A DNA stretch of 64,000 bases from an uncultured Psychroserpens sp. (GTDB taxonomy: Bacteria; Bacteroidota; Bacteroidia; Flavobacteriales; Flavobacteriaceae). The stretch spans positions 1-64,000 of the forward strand of contig CANLEE010000010.1 in NCBI GenBank assembly GCA_947489585.1, read 5' to 3'. Made by a program: the position numbers and the translations under genes. The stretch's first letter is position 1; the number at the start of each line of letters is the position of its first letter. Below the pieces are notes generated by a model, which made no database searches, was not told the DNA's origin, and saw nothing but the letters and a program-made list of their open reading frames with translations. Below, in pieces: positions 55,630 to 63,499 of this stretch.

Positions 55630-57030
55630 TTAGATATGTAATGCAATATCATCAGTAGCCGCTAAGGCTGCTTCTTTTATTGCTTCAGTAAATGTTGGAT
55701 GTGCATGAGACATACGCGAAATATCTTCGGCAGAGGCTCTGTATTCCATCGCTACAACAGCTTCAGCAATCATATCGGCAGCCCTTGCTCCAATCATGTG
55801 AACGCCTAAAATTTCGTCTGTCTTCGCATCGGCTAGAACTTTTACAAATCCGTCAATATCCATACTTGCTCTACTTCGTCCTAAAGCACGCATTGGGAAT
55901 TGTCCAGACTTATATTCAACACCAGCTTCTTTTAATTGCTCTTCAGTTTTACCAACCGCAGCAACTTCAGGCCATGTATACACAACGCCTGGAATTAAAT
56001 TATAATTAATATGTGGTTTTTGTCCTGCTAAAGTTTCGGCAACCAAAACCCCTTCTTCAGAGGCTTTGTGTGCTAACATCGCTCCTTTCACAACATCACC
56101 AATAGCATAAATATTTTTGGCACTGGTTTGCAAATGGTCATTAACTTCTACTTGTCCTCTATCGGTTAGTTTCACGCCAGCCGCTTCAGCATTTAATCCA
56201 TCAGTATATGGCTTACGACCAACTGCTACTAGGCAATAATCACCTTTAAACTCAACAATTTCTCCTTTTTTGTTTTCAGCTTTAACGATGACCTCATCAC
56301 CTACACGTTCTACAGAAGTCACCTTATGAGATACATTCATTTTGAATTTAGCCTTCTTGAAGACTTTATTTAATTCTTTAGATAACCCAGAATCCATACC
56401 AGCAATAATGCGATCCATGAACTCTACAACGGTCACTTCAGAACCTAAACGTTTGTACACTTGACCTAATTCTAAACCAATAACGCCTCCTCCAATCACA
56501 ATCATGTGCTTAGGGATTTCTTTAAGCTTCAATGCTTCAGTAGATGTGATAATTCGCTCTTTATCTAGTTTGATGAATGGCAAGTTTGATGGTTTAGAAC
56601 CCGTAGCAATAATAGTATGTTTTGCTTCTATTTCCGTAGCATCTTTTCCGTCAATTTTAATATGCGTCGCATCTTTAAAACTACCCAAACCTTCATAAAC
56701 ATCAATCTTATTTTTCTTCATTAAGAAATCAATACCTCCAGTTGTTTGATCAACAACAGACTGTTTACGAGCAATCATTTTTTCTAGATTTACCTTAACG
56801 TCACCAGGAATTTCGATACCATGCTCTTCAAAATGCTTTACAGCATGTTCATAGTGATGTGACGAATCTAATAACGCTTTACTTGGTATACAACCTACAT
56901 TTAAACAGGTGCCTCCAAGTGTAGAATATTTTTCGATAATTGCTGTTTTCATGCCTAATTGTGCACAACGAATTGCTGCTACATATCCGCCAGGCCCAGA
57001 ACCTATTACTGCTACATCGTATGATTTCAT
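55630..57030 (-). CDS. lpdA: Dihydrolipoyl dehydrogenase (E3)
   Basis: 466 residues from the ATG at 57030. FAD motif GSGPGGYVAAIRCAQLG, the redox pair in GGTCLNVGCIPSKALLD, NAD motif VIGGGVIGLELGQVYKRLGS, and the C-terminal HAHPTFTEAIKEA with the active-site His. It reoxidises dihydrolipoamide in pyruvate/2-oxoglutarate dehydrogenase and related complexes. An upstream ATG at 57066 was not used, because a good promoter overlaps it (-7 at 57073-57066) and the family starts at MKSYDVAVIG. No other subunit gene is adjacent. Confidence 0.95.
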   Translation of the reverse strand: MKSYDVAVIGSGPGGYVAAIRCAQLGMKTAIIEKYSTLGGTCLNVGCIPSKALLDSSHHYEHAVKHFEEHGIEIPGDVKVNLEKMIARKQSVVDQTTGGIDFLMKKNKIDVYEGLGSFKDATHIKIDGKDATEIEAKHTIIATGSKPSNLPFIKLDKERIITSTEALKLKEIPKHMIVIGGGVIGLELGQVYKRLGSEVTVVEFMDRIIAGMDSGLSKELNKVFKKAKFKMNVSHKVTSVERVGDEVIVKAENKKGEIVEFKGDYCLVAVGRKPYTDGLNAEAAGVKLTDRGQVEVNDHLQTSAKNIYAIGDVVKGAMLAHKASEEGVLVAETLAGQKPHINYNLIPGVVYTWPEVAAVGKTEEQLKEAGVEYKSGQFPMRALGRSRASMDIDGFVKVLADAKTDEILGVHMIGARAADMIAEAVVAMEYRASAEDISRMSHAHPTFTEAIKEAALAATDDIALHI

Positions 57031-57065
57031 ATAAGATTTTTTTGTAGTTCGTTTAAAATCGAACA

Positions 57066-57095
57066 CAAAAATACGAATGTTTTACGGGAAGACAA
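57066..57095 (-). promoter_or_regulatory. Promoter of lpdA (Bacteroidota-type)
   Basis: On the minus strand, TTG at 57095-57093 and TATTTTTG at 57073-57066, separated by 19 bases, match the -33 and -7 elements of the main Bacteroidota sigma factor. Transcription would start near 57060, about 30 bases upstream of the lpdA ATG. Confidence 0.65.
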
Positions 57096-57110
57096 TAAAA
57101 AAAAGAGGTT

Positions 57111-57620
57111 CTAATACAACGGAATTATAGTTTCCTTCAGACCTAAAGACATCAGGTATTCTTTCGTCTCTTTTGCTTCTTCACCTCCTTTTTCTGCATG
57201 GTGTAACAATGTGTACCCATGAGGTCCTTTTGCATTAATCAGTTTGGGTGAAAATGCAATTAACGATTTGAGAATATCTAATTCTCCAAACAAGGCAAAG
57301 GTAAAAATATTAGCTTGAGCACCTTTGTCTAAAAAGTACTTCACTAATGCTTTATGACCGACATGACTAGCAGCTCCCAAACCTGTTTCAAAGTCGCCTC
57401 CTCTCCAGTCATGAGCTGCATTAAGAAGTGTTGGATGTTCTTCTAATAACTCCTTTACAATATCCATTTTACCATGAGATGCGCCAACAAATTTTTGAAC
57501 AAGCGCCTTATCTAATTGCGGTTTTTCTTCTTGTTCAAAATTCAAATTTAATGCCAATCCTGTAGATGGAATTAAAAGCGCTCCCATGCCAGCAACTTTA
57601 ATAAATTGACTTCGTTTCAT
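57111..57620 (-). CDS. Secreted ankyrin-repeat protein
   Basis: 169 residues from the ATG at 57620. It starts MKRSQFIKVAGMGALLIPST, a signal-type N-terminus of the kind seen before exported ankyrin proteins. Ankyrin-like repeats follow: VGASHGKMDIVKELLEEHPT with LLNAAHDW, AASHVGHKALVKYFLDKGAQ and ALFGELDILKSLIAFSPK, then GYTLLHHAEKGG. The alternative upstream ATG (57674) would place the signal inside the protein and is rejected. A 20-bp palindrome lies centred about 72 bp upstream. Function unknown. Confidence 0.78.
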   Translation of the reverse strand: MKRSQFIKVAGMGALLIPSTGLALNLNFEQEEKPQLDKALVQKFVGASHGKMDIVKELLEEHPTLLNAAHDWRGGDFETGLGAASHVGHKALVKYFLDKGAQANIFTFALFGELDILKSLIAFSPKLINAKGPHGYTLLHHAEKGGEEAKETKEYLMSLGLKETIIPLY

Positions 57621-57682
57621 AATTATAACGTGTTGGTTAATTGCATAAAAGGTAATTAAAATGTGCAAATTCAATTAGGTGT

Positions 57683-57702
57683 TTAACATCACTTTATGTT
57701 AA
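57683..57702. promoter_or_regulatory. 20-bp palindrome TTAACAT-N6-ATGTTAA, copy 1 (candidate operator)
   Basis: TTAACAT (57683-57689), 6-nt spacer, ATGTTAA (57696-57702). Its centre is 72.5 bp upstream of the ankyrin gene's ATG. The same palindrome, identical at 17 of 20 positions, occurs at 62185-62204 at nearly the same distance from another gene start. Confidence 0.55.
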
Positions 57703-57776
57703 ATATTATAGTACAACAACAAATTAACCAACAGCTATAAACTATCTATTCTATAAAAACTAAAAACGCATCTTTT

Positions 57777-59195
57777 CTAATCTAACATCATTCCAGCAAT
57801 TTTTACAACATTAACATCATCATTTTCAATGCTTATTAGCAAGGTATTATTAACAAATCGAATCTCAATATCGTCATTACCAGTAAGTGCCACACCATTA
57901 ACTTCTTGCCCTTCTAGCGCATTATGCATTTGTTTAAACATATTGACATGTTCTTTCATTGGCATTATCTCTATCATTTCTTTTGAAAAGTTTTTAGTAA
58001 TGAAATTCTCCCAAGCCTTAGTATCATCTTTTTTGATTACAGCCAAAAAGCCTTCTATAATGCGTTCCATTTGTTGTTGAGATTTAGCATCTTCATTTGT
58101 GAGTCTAATATTTGAATCTGGTTTAAAATCTGGTCTAAGGATAATTCCTGCTAATTGAGACGTTAAAACATCATAGCCACGATTTGCATGATTTGTCATC
58201 ATAATGATTGTGATGTCTTCAGTAAGATAACGCCAAAAATCTGCAAAGAAAATTCCATTACCTCCATTATGCGCTATAAGATTTGTGTTTCGTGGTGTTG
58301 GAAAAATTGCCCACCCATAACCATAGTGAGATTGTGCACCTTCACCTTCTTCAACATGTTTGGTATACATTTTAGTTTTTGAAGCTTTAGACAATATTTT
58401 TGTTCCAGACAATGCTTGGTGCCATCTATACATATCTTCAACAGTAGATAACACGCCTCCATTTCCTTTTAAATGCCAAGACACTTCATTATCCCATTTC
58501 TCATTTGGTTGTCCCCATTTTCCAGAATCTTTATAACCGACAGCAACATTGCTTTGATCATATTTAGGTCTTAAATAGCCCGTTTGTTCCATTTGCGAAG
58601 GTTTCCACAGGTTTTGATACAAAAAGGTTTCATAATCTTGCCCTGAGACTTTTTCAATAATCATAGCCAGTAATGTATATCCAGTATTAGAATATTCATA
58701 TTGTGTTCCTTCATCAAATAGTAATTCTGAAGCTAAAGCTTTTGAGATAAAATCGGTTTTAGAAATTATATGGTAATCATGCCCTAAGGCTGGTGGTAAA
58801 CCTGAAGAATGTGTTAATAAATGATGCAAGGTTATATTCCTTTTACCTGTTGGGACATTATTAAAATAGGTGGTGATTTTATCGTTTACTGATAACTTCC
58901 CTTCCTCTTCAAGTTTTAATATCCCAGCAGCAGTGAATTGTTTTGTGATTGAACCTATATCAAAAACGGTTGTTGCTTTATTTTCAATTTTTGATTCTTT
59001 GTTAGCATATCCATAACCATTTGAATTAATGATTTTGCCTTTGTGTGCCACCAACACACTACCAGAAAATTGTTTTTTTTCTAATTGGTCTAAATAGCTA
59101 GATACTTTTTCACTTAGGCTTTGATTATTACCATTTTGGGCATAACAACCCATACACATGATTAGAATTAATGTAAGTTTTAAGATTGATTTCAT
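57777..59195 (-). CDS. Secreted serine hydrolase, class C beta-lactamase/DD-peptidase family
   Basis: 472 residues from the ATG at 59195, followed by a signal peptide (MKSILKLTLILIMCMGCYAQ). The catalytic triad motifs are SxxK in FDIGSITKQFTAAGI, YxN in YEYSNTGYTLLA, and HxG in LIAHNGGNGIFF. This is the S12-type esterase/DD-peptidase family; many members are not antibiotic resistance enzymes. The last 120 residues are a separate domain of the kind often joined to these enzymes. A -7-like TAAGTTTG lies at 59227-59220, about 25 bp upstream of this start, which supports it over an ATG at 59300. Confidence 0.85.
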   Translation of the reverse strand: MKSILKLTLILIMCMGCYAQNGNNQSLSEKVSSYLDQLEKKQFSGSVLVAHKGKIINSNGYGYANKESKIENKATTVFDIGSITKQFTAAGILKLEEEGKLSVNDKITTYFNNVPTGKRNITLHHLLTHSSGLPPALGHDYHIISKTDFISKALASELLFDEGTQYEYSNTGYTLLAMIIEKVSGQDYETFLYQNLWKPSQMEQTGYLRPKYDQSNVAVGYKDSGKWGQPNEKWDNEVSWHLKGNGGVLSTVEDMYRWHQALSGTKILSKASKTKMYTKHVEEGEGAQSHYGYGWAIFPTPRNTNLIAHNGGNGIFFADFWRYLTEDITIIMMTNHANRGYDVLTSQLAGIILRPDFKPDSNIRLTNEDAKSQQQMERIIEGFLAVIKKDDTKAWENFITKNFSKEMIEIMPMKEHVNMFKQMHNALEGQEVNGVALTGNDDIEIRFVNNTLLISIENDDVNVVKIAGMMLD

Positions 59196-59398
59196 GAATT
59201 TATATTTTAATATTTCACTCAAACTTAAATATGTATGTCTTAGTTTTTGAATAAAAGTTATAAATCGATTTAATATGTTATCTATCGCAATGATTAGCAT
59301 AAAATTGCAATTTCATAACATTAAAATGTATCTACGTCACAAATCACCTTTAACTCGCTATTATTTTATATTTTCAAATTACTTTTACTCATAAATAT

Positions 59399-60457
59399 AT
59401 GAAGCACTATATAGAAATATCATTAAACATTCTATTTTGGCTGATCTGTTTTTATTTGATTTTTTCAATCATAAGTCCGCAAAACAGAGAAGTTGAACTT
59501 ATCGATGGGAAAGAGATTGTTACAATTACTTATGACGGCATAAGTGTTATAGGCACTATCATTGGTTTTATTTTAAAAATGTCTATTTACTATTTTAATG
59601 TCTATTTTTTATCGAAGTATTTTTATGATAAAAAATTTAACACATATGCGCTTCTATTGTTCATTTCTGCAATAATAGCAATAGCAATTGAGTTATTAAA
59701 AAACCAAATTATTTATGGATTTGAGTTTTATCTATTTGAAACCTTTATTGCTACACTTTGGTTATACATTTTCTTTGTAGGAATGTCTTTTGTGCACATT
59801 ATCATACTAAGATGGCAAAAGGAAGAGGCCTTAAAACAAAAGCTTAAAGAGGATAAATTGACTGCTGAATTACAATTGTTAAAATCTCAAATCAATCCAC
59901 ACTTTTTATTTAATGCGTTAAATAATTTGCTATCCATTTCTGAAAAACATAATCAAGCTGAAATATCAACTGGAATTGCTCAGCTTTCAGAATTATTACG
60001 TTTTTTGCTTCATGACACTTCGGGTGATACTATTCCGCTTTCAAAAGAAATTGAATTTATAGAAAACTACATTCAGCTTAATAAACTGAGATTTGATGCT
60101 AATGACCCATTAAATATCTCATTTAAAACGGAGGGCGAATTTAATGCTATTGAAGTTGCTCCAGCATTATTAATTCCATTTGTTGAGAATGCGTTTAAAC
60201 ATGGTATTGATATTTACAACAGTTCTTTTGTGGATATAAACTTAAGTGTTAATAGAAATACACTTTATTTTTCATGTAAAAACTCATTAGTTTCAAAGCA
60301 ACATACAGATCATTTAATGTCTAAAAATTCTGGAATAGGACTTCAAAATGTAAAGCGACGATTAGCCATTTTATATCCTGAGAAGCATGATTTAAAGATT
60401 AGTAAAACTGAGAATTCTTACCATATAGAACTCCAATTAAAAATAAACCATGATTGA
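59399..60457 (+). CDS. LytS-type sensor histidine kinase
   Basis: 352 residues. Four membrane helices lie in residues 1-145, followed by a short coiled coil and the His_kinase domain with the phospho-acceptor His in LKSQINPHFLFNALNNLLSI. The ATP-binding part shows VPFVENAFKHGID and NSGIGLQNVKRRLAILYP. There is no separate extracellular sensor domain, so the signal is probably sensed in the membrane. It overlaps the LytTR regulator gene by 8 bp and forms a two-component pair with it. Confidence 0.92.
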   Translation: MKHYIEISLNILFWLICFYLIFSIISPQNREVELIDGKEIVTITYDGISVIGTIIGFILKMSIYYFNVYFLSKYFYDKKFNTYALLLFISAIIAIAIELLKNQIIYGFEFYLFETFIATLWLYIFFVGMSFVHIIILRWQKEEALKQKLKEDKLTAELQLLKSQINPHFLFNALNNLLSISEKHNQAEISTGIAQLSELLRFLLHDTSGDTIPLSKEIEFIENYIQLNKLRFDANDPLNISFKTEGEFNAIEVAPALLIPFVENAFKHGIDIYNSSFVDINLSVNRNTLYFSCKNSLVSKQHTDHLMSKNSGIGLQNVKRRLAILYPEKHDLKISKTENSYHIELQLKINHD

Positions 60458-61133
60458 AGCTATAATCATAGATGATGAGCCTAAAGCCATAGAATTATTA
60501 GAAACCTATTGCAGTAGATCTAATGATATTTTATGTGTCAAATCATTTAGAAACCCAATTGAGGCGCTTCAATTCATAGAGAATAACCCACTACAACTTA
60601 TATTTGTTGATATAAACATGCCTAACCTATCTGGTATACAGTTAGCTAAATTAATTCCTTCGGAAAGCTACATTATATTCACTACAGCATATCCTGAATA
60701 TGCTGTAGAAAGTTATGATCTTAATGCTACAGATTACCTTTTAAAACCCATTACCTACCAACGCTTTTTAAAGGCTATCACTAAAGTATCTGAAATTATA
60801 AAAAAAGAAAGTGAACTTAAGTCTAAGAGTTCTAAGCATACCATTTTAATAAAAAGTGGTTATGAAAAACACAAACTTTTTTTAGATGATATTTTATATT
60901 TAGAAAAAGATGGCAATTATATGGTATATCATACAATAGAAAAGAAAATCATGGCTAGAGAGACTATTAATAATGCGCTTGAAAAACTACCAGAATCATT
61001 TGTCCAAATTCACAAATCGTATATTGTATCAAAGGAAAAAATAGAACGATTAGACAAAAAACACGTCTATATCAAATTGAAGAAGATTCCATTTAGCGCA
61101 ACTTATAAGTCTGTATTGTTAGACTTAAAATGA
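60450..61133 (+). CDS. LytTR-family response regulator
   Basis: 227 residues. Receiver with the acidic pair in AIIIDDEPKAIELLETY, phospho-Asp in LIFVDINMPNLSGIQLAK and Lys in DYLLKPITYQRFLKA. The C-terminal LytTR domain is HTILIKSGYEKHKLFLDDIL, YLEKDGNY, FVQIHKSYIVSKEKIERLDK and LKKIPFSATYK. It is cognate to the overlapping LytS-type kinase. Its end overlaps the convergent gene by 9 bp. The two palindromes at 57683 and 62185 flank the pair and are possible targets, though LytTR sites are usually direct repeats. Confidence 0.92.
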   Translation: MIEAIIIDDEPKAIELLETYCSRSNDILCVKSFRNPIEALQFIENNPLQLIFVDINMPNLSGIQLAKLIPSESYIIFTTAYPEYAVESYDLNATDYLLKPITYQRFLKAITKVSEIIKKESELKSKSSKHTILIKSGYEKHKLFLDDILYLEKDGNYMVYHTIEKKIMARETINNALEKLPESFVQIHKSYIVSKEKIERLDKKHVYIKLKKIPFSATYKSVLLDLK

Positions 61134-62123
61134 AGTCCCTATTTTTATTTTAAGAATTGTAGGCTCATATAATTGTTCCATTGGAAACAGTTTTCCATCT
61201 TTATCAAAACTACCAAATTGGGCATTAGAGATATAAAAAAACATATCATTTATCATAACACCAGTCGTTGGGTTATTCATCATTGGATGATTTACTTCAA
61301 GAAGTTTACTACCTACTATTTGGTCCAGATTATCATTTAAAATAAACTTTTGTACTGTATTAATATCTGGCTGAATGCCAATAAGTGAATTGTCTTTAAA
61401 ATAAATACCGTCTATACTCTCTTTGCCAGAAATCTTTAAGTGTTCCTCATTTTTGAGCGAAATACTTTCTTTTGAATTTATATCGACTCGTGTTATTCCA
61501 TCGGCATGCGCAACAAATAAATATGAATTGTCATTAGATATTGCAATACCGTTGGGATACCTTAACCCTGTTGGCTTTACAAATAATTCTAATTCATCCT
61601 TTTCTTTTGATATCTTATATATACCTGCGTCTGAAAACATATGGGTAGCATAGGCATTACCCAATTTATCAATGACTAAATCATTAAAAAAATGCACTTC
61701 TCCCGGTGTGCTTATTTCATATTTTTTAATCATTTCGCCTGAATCTAAGTCAAATTTAAAAATGCCTGCTGGTCTTCCATCTTTATCATCCTTTAGCTCA
61801 TAACCTACAAGATTACCACCACCAGAGCTACATACCCAAAGCCAGCGATTTTCAACATCCACTTTCATACCAATAACCATATATAAACCTGAAGCAAAAT
61901 CGGTTTCTTTTCCTTCTTTAGAGCGCATAATAATCTTTCCTTTTCTTGTACTACCAATAAAAAAAGACTCTGTTTTAGAATCATATGCTATATTTTCAGG
62001 AAGCAAATCCTTTTCGGAAACCGTAAACGCAATTAAACTTTGATTGATTTTAAGACTGTCTTGCTGACTAAAAGATGATAAAAAACTCGACAGAAGTAAT
62101 AGGCTAAAGATTTTAGTTTTCAT
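61125..62123 (-). CDS. Secreted SMP-30/gluconolactonase-like beta-propeller protein
   Basis: 332 residues with a signal peptide (MKTKIFSLLLLSSFLSSFS). The rest has propeller blades with ENIAYDSKTESFFIGSTRKG, DLVIDKLGNAYATHM, GLRYPNGIAISNDNSYLFVA and DGIYFKDNSLIGIQPD. PNGIA, with LYV-type strands, is the SMP-30/gluconolactonase pattern. The substrate, if any, is unknown. Its start is about 72 bp downstream of the centre of a palindrome that is also found upstream of the ankyrin gene. Confidence 0.78.
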   Translation of the reverse strand: MKTKIFSLLLLSSFLSSFSQQDSLKINQSLIAFTVSEKDLLPENIAYDSKTESFFIGSTRKGKIIMRSKEGKETDFASGLYMVIGMKVDVENRWLWVCSSGGGNLVGYELKDDKDGRPAGIFKFDLDSGEMIKKYEISTPGEVHFFNDLVIDKLGNAYATHMFSDAGIYKISKEKDELELFVKPTGLRYPNGIAISNDNSYLFVAHADGITRVDINSKESISLKNEEHLKISGKESIDGIYFKDNSLIGIQPDINTVQKFILNDNLDQIVGSKLLEVNHPMMNNPTTGVMINDMFFYISNAQFGSFDKDGKLFPMEQLYEPTILKIKIGTSF

Positions 62124-62184
62124 ATTTAAAAGTGGTCGATTAGTTTTGAAAAGTTAGAAAAAAATGAAAACACTTATTCCTAGT

Positions 62185-62204
62185 TTAACATTGATTTATG
62201 TTAA
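62185..62204. promoter_or_regulatory. 20-bp palindrome TTAACAT-N6-ATGTTAA, copy 2 (candidate operator)
   Basis: TTAACAT (62185-62191), spacer TGATTT, ATGTTAA (62198-62204). Its centre is 71.5 bp upstream of the start of the SMP-30-like gene. It begins 3 bp after the end of the CPBP gene but lacks a U-run on the minus strand, so it does not look like a terminator. Confidence 0.55.
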
Positions 62205-62206
62205 TT

Positions 62207-62833
62207 TTAAGAAGGAAATCCTAGCATTGAGCCCATTCCAACAGTAAATAACCAACAGCCATAAACAGCATGTTCAACAGATACTAAGAGTGTCGATTTT
62301 GTATTTATATAAGTGAGTGCAAAAAGAATTCCTCCAATAAAAGTTAGAATCATGACGAGCACATTTCCGAAGAAAATATGTGCCAAAGAAAATACTGTAG
62401 CATTCAAAATAATGAAAAGCCTTTTATCCTTGAACAAACTTTGGTAGCGTTGAAAAAAGAAGGTACGGTATATTAATTCTTGCGGATACACAGAGAAAAA
62501 ACTATAAATAAATAAAATCATCAACCATAGCAATGGCTTATTCAAAACCACCACAAAGAGGTTTGATTTATCTACAAACCACATATATAAAGTTGTGAGT
62601 ATAGCAATTGCAGTAAGCTGAATTAGAGTTCGTTTAAAAAAATATTTCCAATTGAGATTTTGTGCAACTTTAAACTTGTTTTTCTCAACACGTAATAGCA
62701 CAAATATGATGTATAGAAATCCAATAATTCCAATAATCATTTTGATCCAAACAGGATAATTAACTGCAAAACTCACAGGTACTATTATAAAAATGATAAA
62801 GAATTCGGTAAGTTTATAAGCGATTGATTGCAT
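62207..62833 (-). CDS. CPBP-family (Abi-type) intramembrane protein
   Basis: 208 residues with about six membrane helices. Motif 1 is YPQELIYRTFFFQRY, where the usual EExxxR has Gln at the first position (QExxxR), and motif 2 has the His in NATVFSLAHIFFGN. The family comprises glutamic-type intramembrane proteases related to Rce1. The Gln substitution occurs in other Bacteroidota members, and the second Glu and the Arg are kept. It lies 19 bp after the Lrp-type gene. Confidence 0.83.
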   Translation of the reverse strand: MQSIAYKLTEFFIIFIIVPVSFAVNYPVWIKMIIGIIGFLYIIFVLLRVEKNKFKVAQNLNWKYFFKRTLIQLTAIAILTTLYMWFVDKSNLFVVVLNKPLLWLMILFIYSFFSVYPQELIYRTFFFQRYQSLFKDKRLFIILNATVFSLAHIFFGNVLVMILTFIGGILFALTYINTKSTLLVSVEHAVYGCWLFTVGMGSMLGFPS

Positions 62834-62851
62834 GCTCTAAATATAAATAAA

Positions 62852-63313
62852 TTAGATGGTTATTGCAGTAGTGTGTTTTACTTCATTAATCATAAATGCG
62901 CTATGCGTGCTCCCAATATGACTGATGGTTGTCAGCTTTTTAACCATAAACTCTCTAAATTCATCCATATCTGCAACTAAAACTTTTAAGAGGTAATCAT
63001 AATCACCACTAATATGATAGCATTCTAAAACCTCATCTAATTTGGTGACTTCTTTTTCAAAATCAACCACATAACTTTTTGTGTGCTGCAATAATTTAAT
63101 ACTACAAAATGTCACAAAGCCTTTATCTACAGCCTTTTTATCAATAAGTGCTACATAGTTAGAGATAATGCCTTCGCGTTCCAACTTTTTGATACGCTCA
63201 TAGACTGCAGTAACAGACAGGTTTAATTTGTTTGACAATTCTTTATTAGTTTGCTTGCTATCTTCTTGAAGAAAGTGTAACAATTTTTTATCAATTGCAT
63301 CCAGTTGTATCAT
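62852..63313 (-). CDS. Lrp/AsnC-family transcriptional regulator
   Basis: 153 residues. N-terminal HTH: IDKKLLHFLQEDSKQTNKEL, then SNKLNLSVTAVYERIKKLER. C-terminal RAM domain: VTFCSIKLLQHT, ECYHISGDYDYLLKVLVADM and a final HSAFMINEVKHT. These bind amino acids and control amino acid metabolism genes. It is divergent from a Cys/Met-metabolism PLP enzyme gene, so that gene is a likely target. A -7-like TATTTTTG lies at 63366-63359, upstream of the ATG at 63313. Confidence 0.92.
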   Translation of the reverse strand: MIQLDAIDKKLLHFLQEDSKQTNKELSNKLNLSVTAVYERIKKLEREGIISNYVALIDKKAVDKGFVTFCSIKLLQHTKSYVVDFEKEVTKLDEVLECYHISGDYDYLLKVLVADMDEFREFMVKKLTTISHIGSTHSAFMINEVKHTTAITI

Positions 63314-63358
63314 TTTGAAAAATTTTCAGTTTTATAAATTGTAACTCAATAATTAAAA

Positions 63359-63394
63359 CAAAAATAACTATTATAATCAATAATTATAGTTTTG
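63359..63394. promoter_or_regulatory. Divergent promoter region between the Lrp-type gene and the PLP enzyme gene
   Basis: Minus-strand -7 TATTTTTG at 63366-63359 and plus-strand -7 TAGTTTTG at 63387-63394, both exact matches to TAnnTTTG. Between them lies AACTAT (63366-63371) and ATAGTT (63386-63391), a symmetric 26-bp element that overlaps both -7 boxes and is a candidate Lrp operator. The plus-strand leader would be about 100 bases long. Confidence 0.45.
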
Positions 63395-63499
63395 TTTTCT
63401 AAATAAATAAATAATAATTGATATATAATCTAAATAATACGACATTTGAAGTGATTTTAACTAGGCTAAATAATATCTAGCCGTCTAAACTATATCCTA

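Noticed and set aside
57031..57066. Upstream ATG of lpdA (57066)
   Set aside because: A good -7 element overlaps it and the extra 12 residues do not match the family start.
57621..57674. Upstream ATG of the ankyrin gene (57674)
   Set aside because: It would bury the signal peptide, and the palindrome spacing fits the 57620 start.
59196..59300. Upstream ATG of the serine hydrolase gene (59300)
   Set aside because: A -7 element at 59227-59220 lies inside this stretch, and the signal peptide starts at 59195.
62184..62206. Terminator of the CPBP gene
   Set aside because: The palindrome has no U-run after it on the minus strand and a second copy occurs in a different setting.
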